A program made the translations under genes and the position numbers. DNA of 64,000 nt from Poecilobothrus nobilitatus (Eukaryota; Arthropoda; Insecta; Diptera; Dolichopodidae): the NCBI GenBank assembly GCA_947095535.1, contig OX352774.1:173970200-174034199 (forward strand). Direction: 5' to 3'. Below are positions 23,173 to 34,971 of this stretch, piece after piece. A model generated the notes under the pieces. It saw only the letters and a program-made list of their open reading frames with translations, did not search any database and was not told where the DNA came from. How positions within the stretch are numbered: the first letter of the stretch is position 1; each line of letters begins with the position of its first letter.

Positions 23173-23175
<3 letters not shown>

Positions 23176-23694
23176 AATAACTATGGATATGTACAAGTTT
23201 TGATTTAATAGAATTTTCCTATACCTAATAATTAACTATTATTAAACTTTATTTGGGAAAATCTACAACAAAAATGATAGTTATTCAAATAGAAAATTTT
23301 TGGGAGGAATGCCAAAAAGAAAAATGTAAAAGAAAAAAAAGTGGAAAATTTATTAAAAGTTTTTTTTTTTTTTTCTGGGGAATTTGTTAGAACCATGTTA
23401 TGATATAATTTACAAAATTGAATTTTTTTTTGAAAATGTATTTATCAAAAAACCTTTTGATATGTAAAATAAAAATCAATAAATATTTTACACTTTATGT
23501 TAATTAAATAAATTCAGGCACAAAAAAAAAAGAAAACAAAAAAAAATTGTGATTTTAGTTGAAAAAAATAATGTTTAGTTTATTTTAATGCTTGTTGAAT
23601 AAAATTCTATTTGATGTGTTCTTCAAAGTTGGTAACTTATATGTGTTCGATTTAATAAAATTTTAAAAGTACATTAAGTAACATTTTTCTTCAA
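23173..23694. other. AT-rich non-coding DNA
   Basis: Homopolymer-rich sequence with no distinct feature. Confidence 0.7.
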
Positions 23695-24030
23695 AATATC
23701 ACTCCAAATTTTCTTATCCATCCCCTACATATTCCTAAATTTCTCTAAATCCTTTTTGTCAAAAAATCTTGACCACATCCTTATTCCATAAACCAAACTG
23801 TATATTTGTATTAAAGGTCTCAACCTAAAATTTAGTTCAAAAATCCTTCCCACATCTTTATCCCATAAATCAAACTGTACATTTGCATTAAAGGTACCAA
23901 TGCAAAGTTTTGTTTAAAAGAAGTGGTTTTAATTGGATAAAGTTCAACACTTTAATCACGTGTAATTTCTTTGGGTAATTTTTTAAGTTTTCTACGGACC
24001 CTAAAAAAAAAAAGAAAAGTTCATTGGAAA
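23695..24030 (+). repeat. Dispersed repeat R2, copy with internal duplication
   Basis: CCACATCCTTATTCCATAAAC and its following block ACCAAACTGTATATTTGTAT are repeated within the copy as CCCACATCTTTATCCCATAA and AATCAAACTGTACATTTGCA. Then come GGTTTTAATTGGATAAAGTT, AATCACGTGTAATTTCTTTG and TTTTTAAGTTTTCTACGGAC. A further copy follows directly at 24031-24300, and others lie at 7675 and 18885. CACGTG is the core hexamer bound by many bHLH factors, but its place in a repeat gives no evidence of use. Confidence 0.75.
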
Positions 24031-24300
24031 AAGCACATAAAATTAGTTCCCCTATTTAAAATTTTCCTAAATCCTTTATTCCGAAAAACACTTCTCATAT
24101 CCTTACCCCATATCCTTATGCCATAAACTATACATTTATGTTAAAGGTCTTAACTTGTAGTTTTGTTTTAAGGGGGTGGTTTGGTGGTTGGTTAAAGTTC
24201 TACACTTTCTACACTTTAATTTCTCTGGGTGACTTTTTAAGTTTTCTACAGACCTTCGAAAAAAAAAATTCATTGGAAAAAACATAAAAAATTAGTTGTC
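24031..24300 (+). repeat. Dispersed repeat R2, adjacent second copy
   Basis: Collinear with the previous copy: CATATCCTTACCCCATATCC, TATGCCATAAACTATACATT, GTTAAAGGTCTTAACTTG, GGGGGTGGTTTGGTGGTTGG, TTAAAGTTCTACACTTT, TCTGGGTGACTTTTTAAG and TTTTCTACAGACC. Here the CACGTG block is lost and replaced by a short CTACACTTT duplication. Both copies end with TTCATTGGAAAAA-CATA-AAATTAGTT, so they are a true head-to-tail pair. Confidence 0.75.
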
Positions 24301-24631
24301 ATAATCAAAAAAATATTGTGAACTGTACAATAGTCCTTTAATTATAGATAGTTATTAATTACAAATCATTAATTCGTTGTAAATTTTGTTGGTATGATAA
24401 AATTTAATTTGTGTAGAAAGAAAAAATCCTGTTGGATGTTAAATATTCTTATACAATATTGACATTAAAGTAGTGTAAGACATTCATTTAAGTATTTGTT
24501 TTACAATCCCGTGTTTTGCATTTGAAAAGCTAAAATATATATACTTACGAGTAAGTATAATGAAATTTGGAATCTTCAATTTAGAATTTCATAAAAATGT
24601 CCTGATGGAGCCCTTAAAAATATTTAACCTT
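24301..24631. other. AT-rich non-coding DNA
   Basis: No distinct feature. Confidence 0.7.
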
Positions 24632-24992
24632 CGCGTCTGATCCTTTTTAAACTTCGCACAAACATGCTTGGAAACGGATAAACATATTTATTATGGCCGG
24701 AGTTCCCGATGATTTCATTAACGGGGTCAAATAAGCGCTTCACAGATTATTTTTACATTATGAACCTTGAGGTAAGTATATGATGATATTTTTTACTTAA
24801 TTGAAAGCTCGCAAGATTAACTTTCTAAAAATATGCGCCTTTTTAAGAAGTTACAACAAGTTAAGCTACAAAATGAAAAAATCAAAAAAGCTTGATTTTT
24901 AATGTTATTTTTATTCGTAATTAAAGAATATAAAAATTAAATAATGTTTAAGTATGTTTCTTTGTGCAAAGTTTGAAAAAGATCGGACGTGG
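24632..24992. repeat. Imperfect long inverted repeat (possible small transposon)
   Basis: The left arm, 24632-24665, includes TGATCCTTTTTAAACTTCGC and then ACAAACAT. The right arm, 24954-24992, read in reverse complement, gives CGATCTTTTTCAAACTTTGC and then ACAAAGAAACAT. The arms match at roughly 20 of 25 central positions and are about 290 bp apart. The segment between is more G+C-rich at its left (GGCCGGAGTTCCCGATGATT near 24697) than the surroundings and contains a donor-like GAG|GTAAGTATA at 24770. No coding frame spans it. A decayed small DNA transposon or MITE is the likeliest reading. Confidence 0.55.
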
Positions 24993-27325
24993 TACTTAAA
25001 GTAAAGTCTAACCAAGATTCTACATTAAACATTCCATCTTTCAAAATTTTTGACAAAAATAAAAAAGTAAAAAAATTAATGGAAATGAATTCAATAAACA
25101 AAAAAAAAAAACAAAAATAAATTATATTAAAATTACAATTGAATTAAGTACATACTTACAGATTATACAACTATTTATCCATTCTTAAGATTTAAGTTTT
25201 TTTAATATTTAAAATTCCCAATGGATATGGTTTGTACTACTCTCATATTTTTTTATTATTAATTAAAATAGCAATTAAATTTTAATATTCTCATGTGACT
25301 TAACCTCTTTTCCTTTTCTGTTTTACATAATATAACTAAGTATATAATATCTATAAGTATGTCAGTTTATCTAAAACAGAATATAATTTTATAAATATTT
25401 TTATATATGAAATTTCTTTTGTATCTTTTTATATCATTACCTCTATATATATATATATATATACAACCTCTATATATAACATACAATGATTCATAGAAGT
25501 GTAAGAAATTTGCAAAATTTAACAAAAATTACTTAAGTGTTATGGATATACTTATGTAAAATCATTTTTCAATTTGTTTTAGATTGAAAAAAGCATTTAT
25601 TGAAAAGATTGTTTTTATTTTCAATTTTCTTTTTTGATTTGTTGAGAACAGATTTTCTTTAATAATTTTATTTATTTATTTATTTTTCACACCAATTCAC
25701 AAAGCTAGTTACTATATAAAGTCAATTTTATGTTGTTATGAATAAATAAAACATAAAAGATAAATTAAGTAAAAGTGTTTTTGTTTTAGTAAATAATGCA
25801 TATTTATAGGAGTAAAATAATATTAATAATAGTTGAGAATGAATATTGTTATTATAATTTGGTATAAATTGAGGTATGTTTGTTATTAAAATTTACATAT
25901 AAATTTATCTGAAAATTTCTTTTTATTGTAATTATTGACGGTGCTACGTTAAAATGATTTTATCGTACGTTTTTAACAAAAAAAAAAAAAGAAAAAAAAA
26001 CAAAACAATAATAAAGTATAAAAAAAAAAAGACGGAAATATCTCGTTTTTTTTTTTAAGATTTAAATGAACTCTCTGACATTCATCTTGGAAGCTTCCAA
26101 AGATTCTTTTGTCAGAATTATATGATCGTGGAATAAATTTAGCGAAACTCAACATCAATTTTGGTCAAATAGGTTTTTTCTATGATTTTGAAGGTGCACT
26201 AACCACCGATCTGACGAGTTAAACAAGAAAAAATGAAAGAATTTACTTCGCGTTCAAGCTTTTCGTTAACATTAAGTGCACGAAAATTTAAAAGATATTT
26301 TAATTTTATACATGATGTAAATTATGTTAATTGCATTAGGCGGAGAATGAAAAGTGCTTTAAAAATTGTACGCTTCTTTTTTATAAAAATGGCAATTTTT
26401 CATCAGATAAATATTAGTTGTAATATAACATGACATTTTTAGTTTAAAAAAACAAATGATAAAATAAATTCTAACTTTGTATAATTTATTACTTAACTTA
26501 GCCTACAAATAAATTTCTATGCAAATACAAGGATATTACTTGTTTTATTTACAAAAAAAAAGTAAATAAAACTACATCTAACACCAACACCAGTGCGTCC
26601 TTGGAAATTCCTAAATCTTTTTAAATTTAAAAGTTAGTTTAAATTTTACATAAAATGAGTTATTGCTACAATAATTACAAAAAAAAAAAAAAACACCTTC
26701 TACTCATTTTACACATCCATATATTCACATAATTGCAATATCTTTTAAGATTTATTTATTTTTTTATCCTTTTATTTTACTTTTTTTTTTTAATAAAATT
26801 AAATATTTTTAAATTCTTTTATAAGTATCTATAAAATATACCTACGTCGTAATATCATATAAGGATTAATTTTTATTTTGTATTTATTTATAAATCTATA
26901 AATTAAAATGTATAAAGTATTTTATTATATATTTAGGTATATTCAAGTAGAAAATATTTCATGTAAAATTATATTTTACATATATATCCTTTAGATAAAG
27001 GATTCAATTTTCATTACCTGAATACAGATATGTATGTAAATAAATAATATATATGTATAATCATATTTTATGCAAAGTGTAACCTATATATTAATTTTAT
27101 TCAAAACATTTGTTGGCTTTTATCCAAAATATTGGTATGGTACCAGAAATATTTCAAAAATCTTTTTTTTACTGAAATTTAATGTTTTTTTTTTATTGAA
27201 GTTCTGTTACTTTTAGTTTGTTGGTCCATTGTCATGGTTTCGATATCGGAATGATCAGAACGAATGAAATAACAAAATACAAACATAACAAAACTTAAAC
27301 TCAAGAAAGCTTAAAAATATTGTGA
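24993..27325. other. AT-rich non-coding DNA
   Basis: Contains TATA dinucleotide runs (about 25444-25462) and long A runs near 25978-26030 and 26678-26692. Short open frames at 25973-26158 and 26233-26433 lack any recognisable domain and are not called. Confidence 0.65.
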
Positions 27326-27524
27326 CCCGAGAGGCCGAGAAAGGCCGAGAAAATATATATATATATTTTTTTTATACGTGAGTTGGTGGGAATTTTCAAC
27401 AAATATAATGCGCCTCGTAGCACATATACATGCCGGATTATTCCTACTTGCTTAACTACATCCTTTCTCTATTAAAACTAGTCAAACTGACTAACCATTA
27501 ATTTTATACTATCTTGTTTGAGTA
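27326..27524 (-). repeat. Probable 3' flank of the jockey-like LINE
   Basis: It lies immediately 3' (on the minus strand) of the LINE coding remnant and is more G+C-rich than average (GTGACCCGAGAGGCCGAGAA near 27322; ATGCGCCTCGTAGCACATAT near 27408). A GAGGCCGAGAAAGGCCGAGAA duplication leads into an ATAT run. The assignment to the LINE tail is by position only. Confidence 0.4.
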
Positions 27525-27860
27525 TAGGTTTTATGTACTTTCCCTAAGGAAATCTGTAAGGTTTTTTTCTTTTAAGCCTTCCTGTAGTAATCTAATTATT
27601 TCTTAATTGAGCAGCTTCAACATTTAAAAACTCTTCTAGATGAGTTTTATGCTTTATGGCATATCTTTTTATTTTATCCATAACTTTGGAGATTCTTAAA
27701 TTACTATGAATGTCAATATTTCGTACATACCAGGGAGCACTTACAATGTTACGTAGGACTTTGTTTTGAAAAGTTTATATTTTTTTATATGCGTTTTGTT
27801 GGCACAACCCCAAAGTTGAATGCCATATAGGTTATTTTGGTTTTAAATTCCACAGGTTTG
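27525..27860 (-). mobile_element. Jockey-like LINE ORF2 carboxy-terminal remnant
   Basis: The minus strand reads YGIQLWGCANKTHIKKYKLF (about 27828-27770). After a frame change come QNKVLRNIVSAPWYVRNIDI (about 27765-27708), HSNLRISKVMDKIKRYAIKH (about 27708-27640) and KTHLEEFLNVEAAQLR (about 27640-27595), followed by LKRKKTLQISL (about 27570-27540). The chain YGIQLWG, KVLRxIVxAPWYVRN, DIHxxL, IKRxAxKH is characteristic of the Jockey clade of insect non-LTR elements, between the polymerase and the protein end. One frameshift near 27765 splits it, and nothing upstream of this tail is recognisable, so it is a short, 5'-truncated dead copy. It lies antisense to the inferred host gene. Confidence 0.88.
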
Positions 27861-28882
27861 AATCCCCAATCCATATACTTAGGTTTAATTACTTGAAAAA
27901 TATTGTAGATCATATTTGTTTTTCGAGCTCTCGGAAAATTTCATATGTTACCTAGACTTCTATAGATTTTTTGCATATAAATAGTTAAGAGTTCTTGTTT
28001 TCATTACCATTCGTGCTATTTTCTGAGTGTTATGTTATTTTTGCGGTAAACTTTTAAAAAAAGTTTTTCTCAATTTTATGTAATAAAAACTTCAACCTGA
28101 ATTTAGTATTTTTAAAATGCATTGTGTGTTTTTTTTTTATATGTATATATAGAATCTACCGTTATTATAATAAATTCTTAAAAATTGAAGTATTGTTTTT
28201 AAGTAAATATAGATTGCTTTGCATATGGAAAGGGACATACATATTTTATATATATATATATACATATATACATTTTTTATTTTATATAACTACATACGTT
28301 TATAGATAAGATATTAAATGCAAATCGCGTAGTTTTAATTTTTCTTTTCAAACTTTTCCTTTTATTTTTATTTTTTATTTTTTGATGTTTTGCATTTTTC
28401 TTGGAACTAAGTCTCCCAAAAAAATGGCACATAACATAAGAGTACAAAAATGCTTTCTTTTTTTTTTGCTATTATTTTTGGCAAAAGATTATGGTATCTA
28501 TGTAAAAAAAAAAAGAAGAAAACGGAAACGAAAACGAAACGAAAATACAAGAAAAATATCTAAAAAAATGTAAGGAAAATGCTGACGTTTTTCCAGTTTT
28601 TTCTCTTTCATTTTGGAATTTTTCTAAAAAAGAAAAAATGTAAAAATAAAAAATAATACTGAAAATTTACGAGCTTTGTTTAATAATAAAATTCGAATGT
28701 ATAATTTTCTTTTGTAGAAAAAAAAAATAAATAAAAAAATCGATTGTTAATTTATTTTTAATTTTTTTTTCTTAATTCATTTAATTCAATTATTTAAATG
28801 CTGGGTATATTTCAAGTGTAAAATTTTTCGTTAATTAATTTTTGATTTAAGTAAATGAATTTTTAACTTATTTAAATGAGCA
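27861..28882. other. AT-rich non-coding DNA
   Basis: The first ~50 bp may continue the LINE remnant. The rest is A/T-rich with purine-rich strings (about 28505-28560). No gene is supported. Confidence 0.65.
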
Positions 28883-29030
28883 TTTTTAAACTGATCATCC
28901 CTTTACTATCCTTCAATATATTTGTAGATTATTTTTAAACTGATCATCCCTTTATTATCTTTCAATATATTTGTAGATTATTTTTAAACTGATCATCCCT
29001 TTATTTATCCTTCAATATATTTGTAGATTT
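28883..29030 (+). repeat. 49-bp minisatellite, three copies
   Basis: Units start at 28883, 28932 and 28981. Each runs TTTTTAAACTGATCATCCC, a TTTA.TATC segment, TTCAATATATTTGTAGATT. The first two units are exactly 49 bp apart and differ at only a few positions. The third has one inserted T. High similarity indicates recent tandem duplication. Confidence 0.93.
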
Positions 29031-32000
29031 GATTTTTGGTTCTCTTGTTACCATCTTTCATTTATTCTTAAGATCTATGTGTATTTTACTCTATATCAAT
29101 TTCTAGATCTTTATCTATATCTATATCTAGATACTTTATTATTCTAAAATCTATATAATTTTCATCATCTGGTTAGATGGCGGAATTATGTGAATCGCAT
29201 TAAAATAAATAGAATCATTCATATCGAACTTATCTCGTTTATCTTATCTTCTTTGGTATGTACATTCTTTTAAAACAATTTAACAACTTTTTTTCGCTAG
29301 CTCACCTTTAAAAATATTTTTACTTTGTAGTAAATATGCTATGTTTTTTTTTTTGTATTTTTCAAAAGTTCTTTTTGAACAATTGTTGTTAGATTTTACG
29401 AGTAGATGCATTGCGGTATTTTCCTTTTTTCTACTTTTTATTTGTTTGTGTTTTTTTTTTTTTTTGTTTTTTGTGTGATTTAAAAGGATAAAAATATGAA
29501 TTTAACTAGTTTTTATCTTCCTTTTCTAAAGGATTTCTTTATATTTTATCCTCTTATATCTTTAATATACTTATTATGTAAGTAACTATGTATGAAGGTA
29601 ATGTCACAAAAAATAGGAAATTAAAAAATTTTATTCGGGGAACAAGCAATTAGGTTTCATACGAAATTTAACATTTACTTATATTTTTATTATACAAAAT
29701 TTAAATTTTACTTTCCGGAGCAAATGTCGTTCTGAAATATTATTAATTTGAGCCTAAAAGTATGCAATATTTGAAATTATCTAAGTTTTAATTAAAATTT
29801 TTTTGGTATCGTTCTTACGTTACCAGAGATTTCGAAAGATTTCATCTATTTATGAAACTTATTGTTTATTTATTTGAAATGAAAGTTGGGTAAAGGGATT
29901 GCTTCTAATGTTATTTAATCATCAATTAATATCTATTTGATTTATGTTTTAAAAAATTAAGTTTCGTTTTCTTGCATTAACATTGTACATGTGTATTTTT
30001 TTTAAAACCAAATAATTTTTTACATATTTTCATTAGATTTTATCTCAAGAATTTTATTTTGTAGAATTTTCTTTTTTTTTCTTTTTTTGAACAAAATATT
30101 CTATTATTTATTTAGCTTAAAAAAAGTTTAGGTATGCATAACTACATATAAAACATATTTTCTTTTTTGTAAAAGAAAAATTTTTTTCAAATTACATGCA
30201 TGTTTGGCAGTGTTTTAGTTAAAAAAAAAGATATACATATGTGTATTTATAGAATATATCCTTTCAATGAAAATCGTAATATATGCTTGCTATTTATATG
30301 ATGCTACTGAAGGTCTTTTCAATCGATTTGCATTCATATCGACATATGCTTTGTCTTTATTTTTTTGTTATTTAAATTGAAAAAAGTATAAAATATAAAT
30401 GTGAGAATTAAAAATAAAATTTTGAGGTGGATCAATTACATTTCTGTTTTTGTAATTTTTACTTCAAAAAAGTTTTAATAATTTAAATTACAAGTTTTTG
30501 AAGAAAATAAAGTCCAAATCGTTTTTTTGTAATTTACTTTTTAAAAGTGTAAATTTATATTCTTTTTAAATTAAACTTGTCACAACGTTTACGTTTACTT
30601 AAAGTTAAGTTAAAAAAAAAGAAACAGATTTGAATTGATGATAATAATACTTTTTAGTTATGTTTTTTTTTTCTTCAAAGTTTTGAAAATTATCTTTGAT
30701 TTTAGTCCTTTTTACCTAGTATACATAACTGTATGTTAATGTCCGTTATATACCGTTATATGCATTTTCGCATTGATTTGTGAGCATTTCTCAGAAATAT
30801 TCAAATATACACTTTGCTTATATAATAAAATATATAACTGTATAAGACATAATTTCTTTAAATAATTGCATAAGCATCCTAAGATCTTTCTCACTGTAAA
30901 TAAAACCAGTTAAAAGGAATTACCGTTATTGAAAATGGTACAATTCTGCAGAAAAAAAACAATTTTAAATAGTTAAAGGAAAATATATTTTGTTGAAATC
31001 TAAGGCTCGGAAGAGCTTTTAAAATTTGTTTTCGGAAGAGCTTAATAATTTGCGGGTTTGATTTTGTAAAAGGAGCAATAAAATTGCATTAAAGATATTA
31101 ACACTGAATTATATAAAATACTTAATTGTTTATTTTGCATAATAATGAACTGATATTAAATATAAAAAAAATGGAAAATGTTAAGTATCAACTAAACCAA
31201 GCAAAAAATGTTAAAAATTACAGTTTGGGAAGTTCAGTTTGCTTGTTAAATTTAATCATTGAAAGTAAAAGATTGACATTGGAAAACTATAAAATGAAAC
31301 ATGCGATAATTATGAATATAAAATATACAAAAATACAAACAATAAGAAGTTAAAGTTATTTTGTAAATTCCCTTTGATCTTTTCTTAATCTATCTTAAAA
31401 TATTTCAATTTTAAAATTGAACTTATTTAAAAGAAAATATTTAGGTACTACTTTGTGGTTTTCAACTATCAACAATATTATTTTATTTTTCCAATAAATT
31501 TTTAAAACAATCTTAAAAAATTGCAACAATTTTTTTTATGTAAGATAAAAAAAAACCAGAACTGCAATACTTTAAAAAAAAATTGAAAAGTACTTTAGCC
31601 CCAAAACTTACAAAATATGTAAATCAAAAATTTCGTCTTTTTTTTTTTTTTTTAATGTAGAAGTGGGTCACTTAATAAATTTTTGTATATTTTACAACAC
31701 AATCTAAACAAAAACAAAAAAATAATTCCAACAACTTCTCAAAATATTGAAAAAAAAAAATCAAAAATAAAAGTGGAAAATATTTATGTATATCTATAGT
31801 AAATTAATACAAAATAATGAAAAACGTCAACTATGTACAATTGATTTTGTTTGATGCACAATTTACGACGTGCATTTTTTTATTTAAAGAAAAAAAAACA
31901 AAGTGTGTGGGTGATACTTGAATTTCAAGTAAGTACTTACTATTAATACTTTTTAAAATTTTTTTCTTTTTTTTTTATATAGATTCTTTTTAGTTTTTTT

Positions 32001-32335
32001 GTTTCTTGGATTTAAAGTTTTTTTTTATTGCTGTCATTTTTAATTAGTAGTTAATTTAAATTTAATTTTATTTTCTTCACATCAGTTACCAATATTTTAG
32101 TTGAGTCTTATAGTTGAGAAAAGGAGTTCCAAAGTTTATAAAGGTGTTCTAATTTTATAAAAGCTGGAATCGAACTAATGGCTTAGTGAAAATAATGGTT
32201 TAAGAAGCGGAAGCTTAGTCTAATACTGAATTTTGAGAATGGAGGAAAATAATTAAAGTATAATACAAGCAAAAAGACTGTTTTTTCAATTTCAAAAATA
32301 TATGAAAAAAATCCCCTACGACAATAAACCTTATA
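29031..32335. other. Long AT-rich non-coding stretch
   Basis: Minor structure includes TCTATATC-type simple sequence at 29101-29140 and a 25-bp-period duplication of CGGAAGAGCTT (31008 and 31033). Short open frames have no recognisable content. No RNA gene is seen. Confidence 0.65.
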
Positions 32336-32960
32336 TATATAAAATCCCATATAGGGTATTTAGGGTATAGACAAAAGATCCTGAGTCTTATAGGGTATAT
32401 AGATAAAATAACCTGAATCAAAAGACCCATCTAAGAGATTTAACAAGATCTATATGTTTGATTTTTAAGTTTTTAGTGTTGGATTCAAAATCAAGGTGCA
32501 TATTCCCTATTCTCTCATATATATTTCAGTATATATATATATATATATATATATTTATGCATTCGTGAGTTTCTGAATTAGGAGAGATTTTAAAATTGGA
32601 TTCAAAAACAGAATTTCAATAATTTATTTAGTGGGGTTATTTAGTATGGGTGGGGTAGTAGTCTCTGTTTAAAGTAAATAGTTAGAAGGAATTTTATAAT
32701 TTGTTACAAAATCAGAGTTTTACGCGTCTTTTACAGCATATTTATACATACATGTATATGCGATATTCTGAATTCATTAGAATTTTAGAGTTGCATTCAA
32801 AATCAGGGTATATACTTGAAATTTAATTTTTTATTATTAATACCAAAACTTTTGATAAAGGTTGCTAATTTTTTTCAAATAAGTTTTTTCGTATGGTCTT
32901 TTGTTTTAGAAGACTTTATATAAGAGTCTTTTGTCGATTTTGTCTTAGGAGCTTTTGTAA
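32336..32960. mobile_element. R3 element copy B (AAAAGAYCC terminal arrays), core inverted
   Basis: The left side (32341-32435) has ACAAAAGATCCTGAG and CAAAAGACCCATC units plus three ATAGGGTAT units. The right side (32893-32960) has the inverted unit: GGTCTTTTGTTTTAG, GAGTCTTTTGTCG, TTTTGTCTTAGGAG. The core (about 32470-32815) is in the opposite orientation to copy A. GAATTAGGAGAGATTTTAAA followed by TTGGATTCAAAAACAG (32574-32612) corresponds to the reverse complement of the A core, as do the blocks at 32480, 32690 and 32770. GTGGGGTTATTTAGTATGGG (32631) and GTAGTAGTCTCTG match A's GCGGGGGTTTG and GCAGTCTCC on the reverse strand. Non-coding. A (TA)n run is nested in the core. Confidence 0.62.
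32530..32554. repeat. (TA)n microsatellite inside R3-B
   Basis: About 25 bp of pure TA dinucleotide within the core of the R3-B element. Confidence 0.93.
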
Positions 32961-34899
32961 AAGGAACTTATTTTTTTGAATCTTTCGTACCAAACCTATA
33001 CCAGAAAACCTTAGAATTCCATGTTAAACAAAAAATACATTTACAAACAAAAAATACAATACTGTATAAAGCAGTAAGTCTTTGTATAATCTTAAAATAT
33101 TTCCATTGATTTTTATTTTTCACCCCAATTATTTAAAAAAATTTTACTAATTTAATAAATGAAAATTTTGCCTACATTTTTTCTGAATTAATATTTTTAA
33201 CACCTAAGTAGTGATCCAAATTAAAGTTATAAATAAAATTTTTCTTTAAATTACTAAAACAAAAGGTATAAATATACGTAATAATATGCATTGTAAGTTC
33301 CATTTTTCTGAACAAAAGTAAGTATTAATTAAATTTAAAATTTTGAAACAATAAATAACATCACCCACCTACACAATTAAAGGACTTTCTGATAATAACG
33401 TCAAAAAAAAAAATTGAGATTAAAATAAAACTATTTGTAACGAGTGTAATTGTATGGTTTTCTACTGAAATGCTGTTTTTTATCATAGACTGTTAGAATT
33501 CCCTAATAATAATAATTTGATCAATTTTAAAAAGATAGTCAATTTTTTCTTCGGTCATTGTCTCTAATATCAGACAATAATATAATTAAATTTATAATGA
33601 GTAGCAGTTTGTTAAGAAGAAAAAGACTTTCAGATATAAACTATGTGAAAGTGTTTTATGTATGATATAATCTACCAATGGTATGTCCTAACTTTGTAAA
33701 AAAATTAAACGATATTTGCCGCAGAGGAGATAAAAAAATGATAGATAATGTTGGGGTAAGTGGGGTGGTTTATTACAATATTGAAATATTAAAGTTAAAA
33801 TCGCTGGTATTAGAGGTGTCTTTTTGCTAATATACGATATCATGTACTTATTATCGGCGATTTAATTTGACACAGGAAAGCGACAAAAATGAATCGTTAA
33901 TGAAGCACAGAGGCGCTATTTATAAATTCTGGATACAAATTTGGTAGATTTTGACCTACAGACCTACTAATTAATTTCCCTTTATGTTGTTTGAAGTATT
34001 ATGTTGATTGTGAATTAAGTATGTATTTATTATTTGTTTATGTTGAATGAACTTCTAATTTTTTTTTTTGAATCAGAAAGTAAATATTTTTGCGAATTTA
34101 AATGTTATTTTATAAATGTTATGTTGTTATATTATTTTCGTAGCATACTTTTAGGAAAAATATAATTTTTTTTTTTTTTTGATAATACCATATTACACGT
34201 TTACAAAGAAAAAAAAAAAACAAAACACGCAAAATATTATAAGATAATTTATTTCGCAAAATAACTAGTGAAATTTTTTATATGAAAATATTGTATTTCC
34301 CATTTTTGTTGGCAAAATGTTGGCATCCTTTGTGAAAAACATCTTTATTTTTTATTATAATGTAAATTTCGGTTATTGCAAATTACTATATTATTTAATC
34401 TATGTATATGATTTAATGTACCGACATAGTTAAATCCTATAGTATACCATTGTTGTTATATAAACTATTGGTTTTTATTTAATGCAGTTTTTCATTTTTC
34501 TTTGTTTCCATCTCGTTTTTTTTTTATTCATTTTTTATTTTGTTGATTTAGATTTTCTTTATTCAAAAAGTACACATTGAATAAATTTCAAATACATCCG
34601 GAATGTATCAAAGTAAAAAAACAAATAATTTATTTTGAAACGGAAATGTAAAAAAAGATTATTTTTGTTTTCATTGTGTTCTATATTTAAAGTTGTCTTA
34701 GACTATAACTATAGAAAATTTTGATGATAAATTTTACCTTTACCATTTTCAAATGCAATTTGAATGTTAATTTTTGTCTAAAGTTAACTAAAGTATTTAT
34801 AGTTAGATATGCGTATATATACTTACATCAAAAAAAATTTATTTTAACTATACATATTTTCACAAGAAGTTAAAATTTTATGTTATTTGTATTATGTAG
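32961..34899. other. AT-rich non-coding DNA
   Basis: No gene or recognised repeat. GGGGTAAGTGGGGTGG at about 33754 is a small G-rich patch of unknown meaning. Confidence 0.65.
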
Positions 34900-34971
34900 A
34901 TTTTCAACAGTGACGACGCTTATCGTAATGAGAAAGTTGAGCCACAGTCCACCTTAGTAAAATGTAATTAA
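34900..34971 (+). other. Candidate coding exon or exon fragment (unproven)
   Basis: A T/A-rich tract ending TTATGTAG leads into an open frame reading IFNSDDAYRNEKVEPQSTLV then KCN and a TAA stop (23 codons). An alternative acceptor, TTTTCAACAG, lies 11 bp further on, and donor-like GTAAAA and GTAATT sequences lie near the end. The residue mix (acidic, Arg, Gln, Pro, Ser, Thr) is unlike the Phe/Leu/Ile/Lys/Asn-dominated translations elsewhere in the window, and the DNA is clearly more G+C-rich than its surroundings. It has the same strand as the two ratchet points. It could be an alternative or terminal exon, an exapted repeat or chance. AATAAA occurs about 80 bp past the stop. I do not recognise the peptide. 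Confidence 0.3.

Noticed and set aside
24690..24772. Possible exon ending at GAG|GTAAGTATA
   Set aside because: No acceptor with a pyrimidine tract lies upstream, and the segment sits inside an inverted-repeat element.
28883..29030. CRISPR-like array
   Set aside because: Direct tandem units with no spacers in a eukaryotic context; it is a minisatellite.
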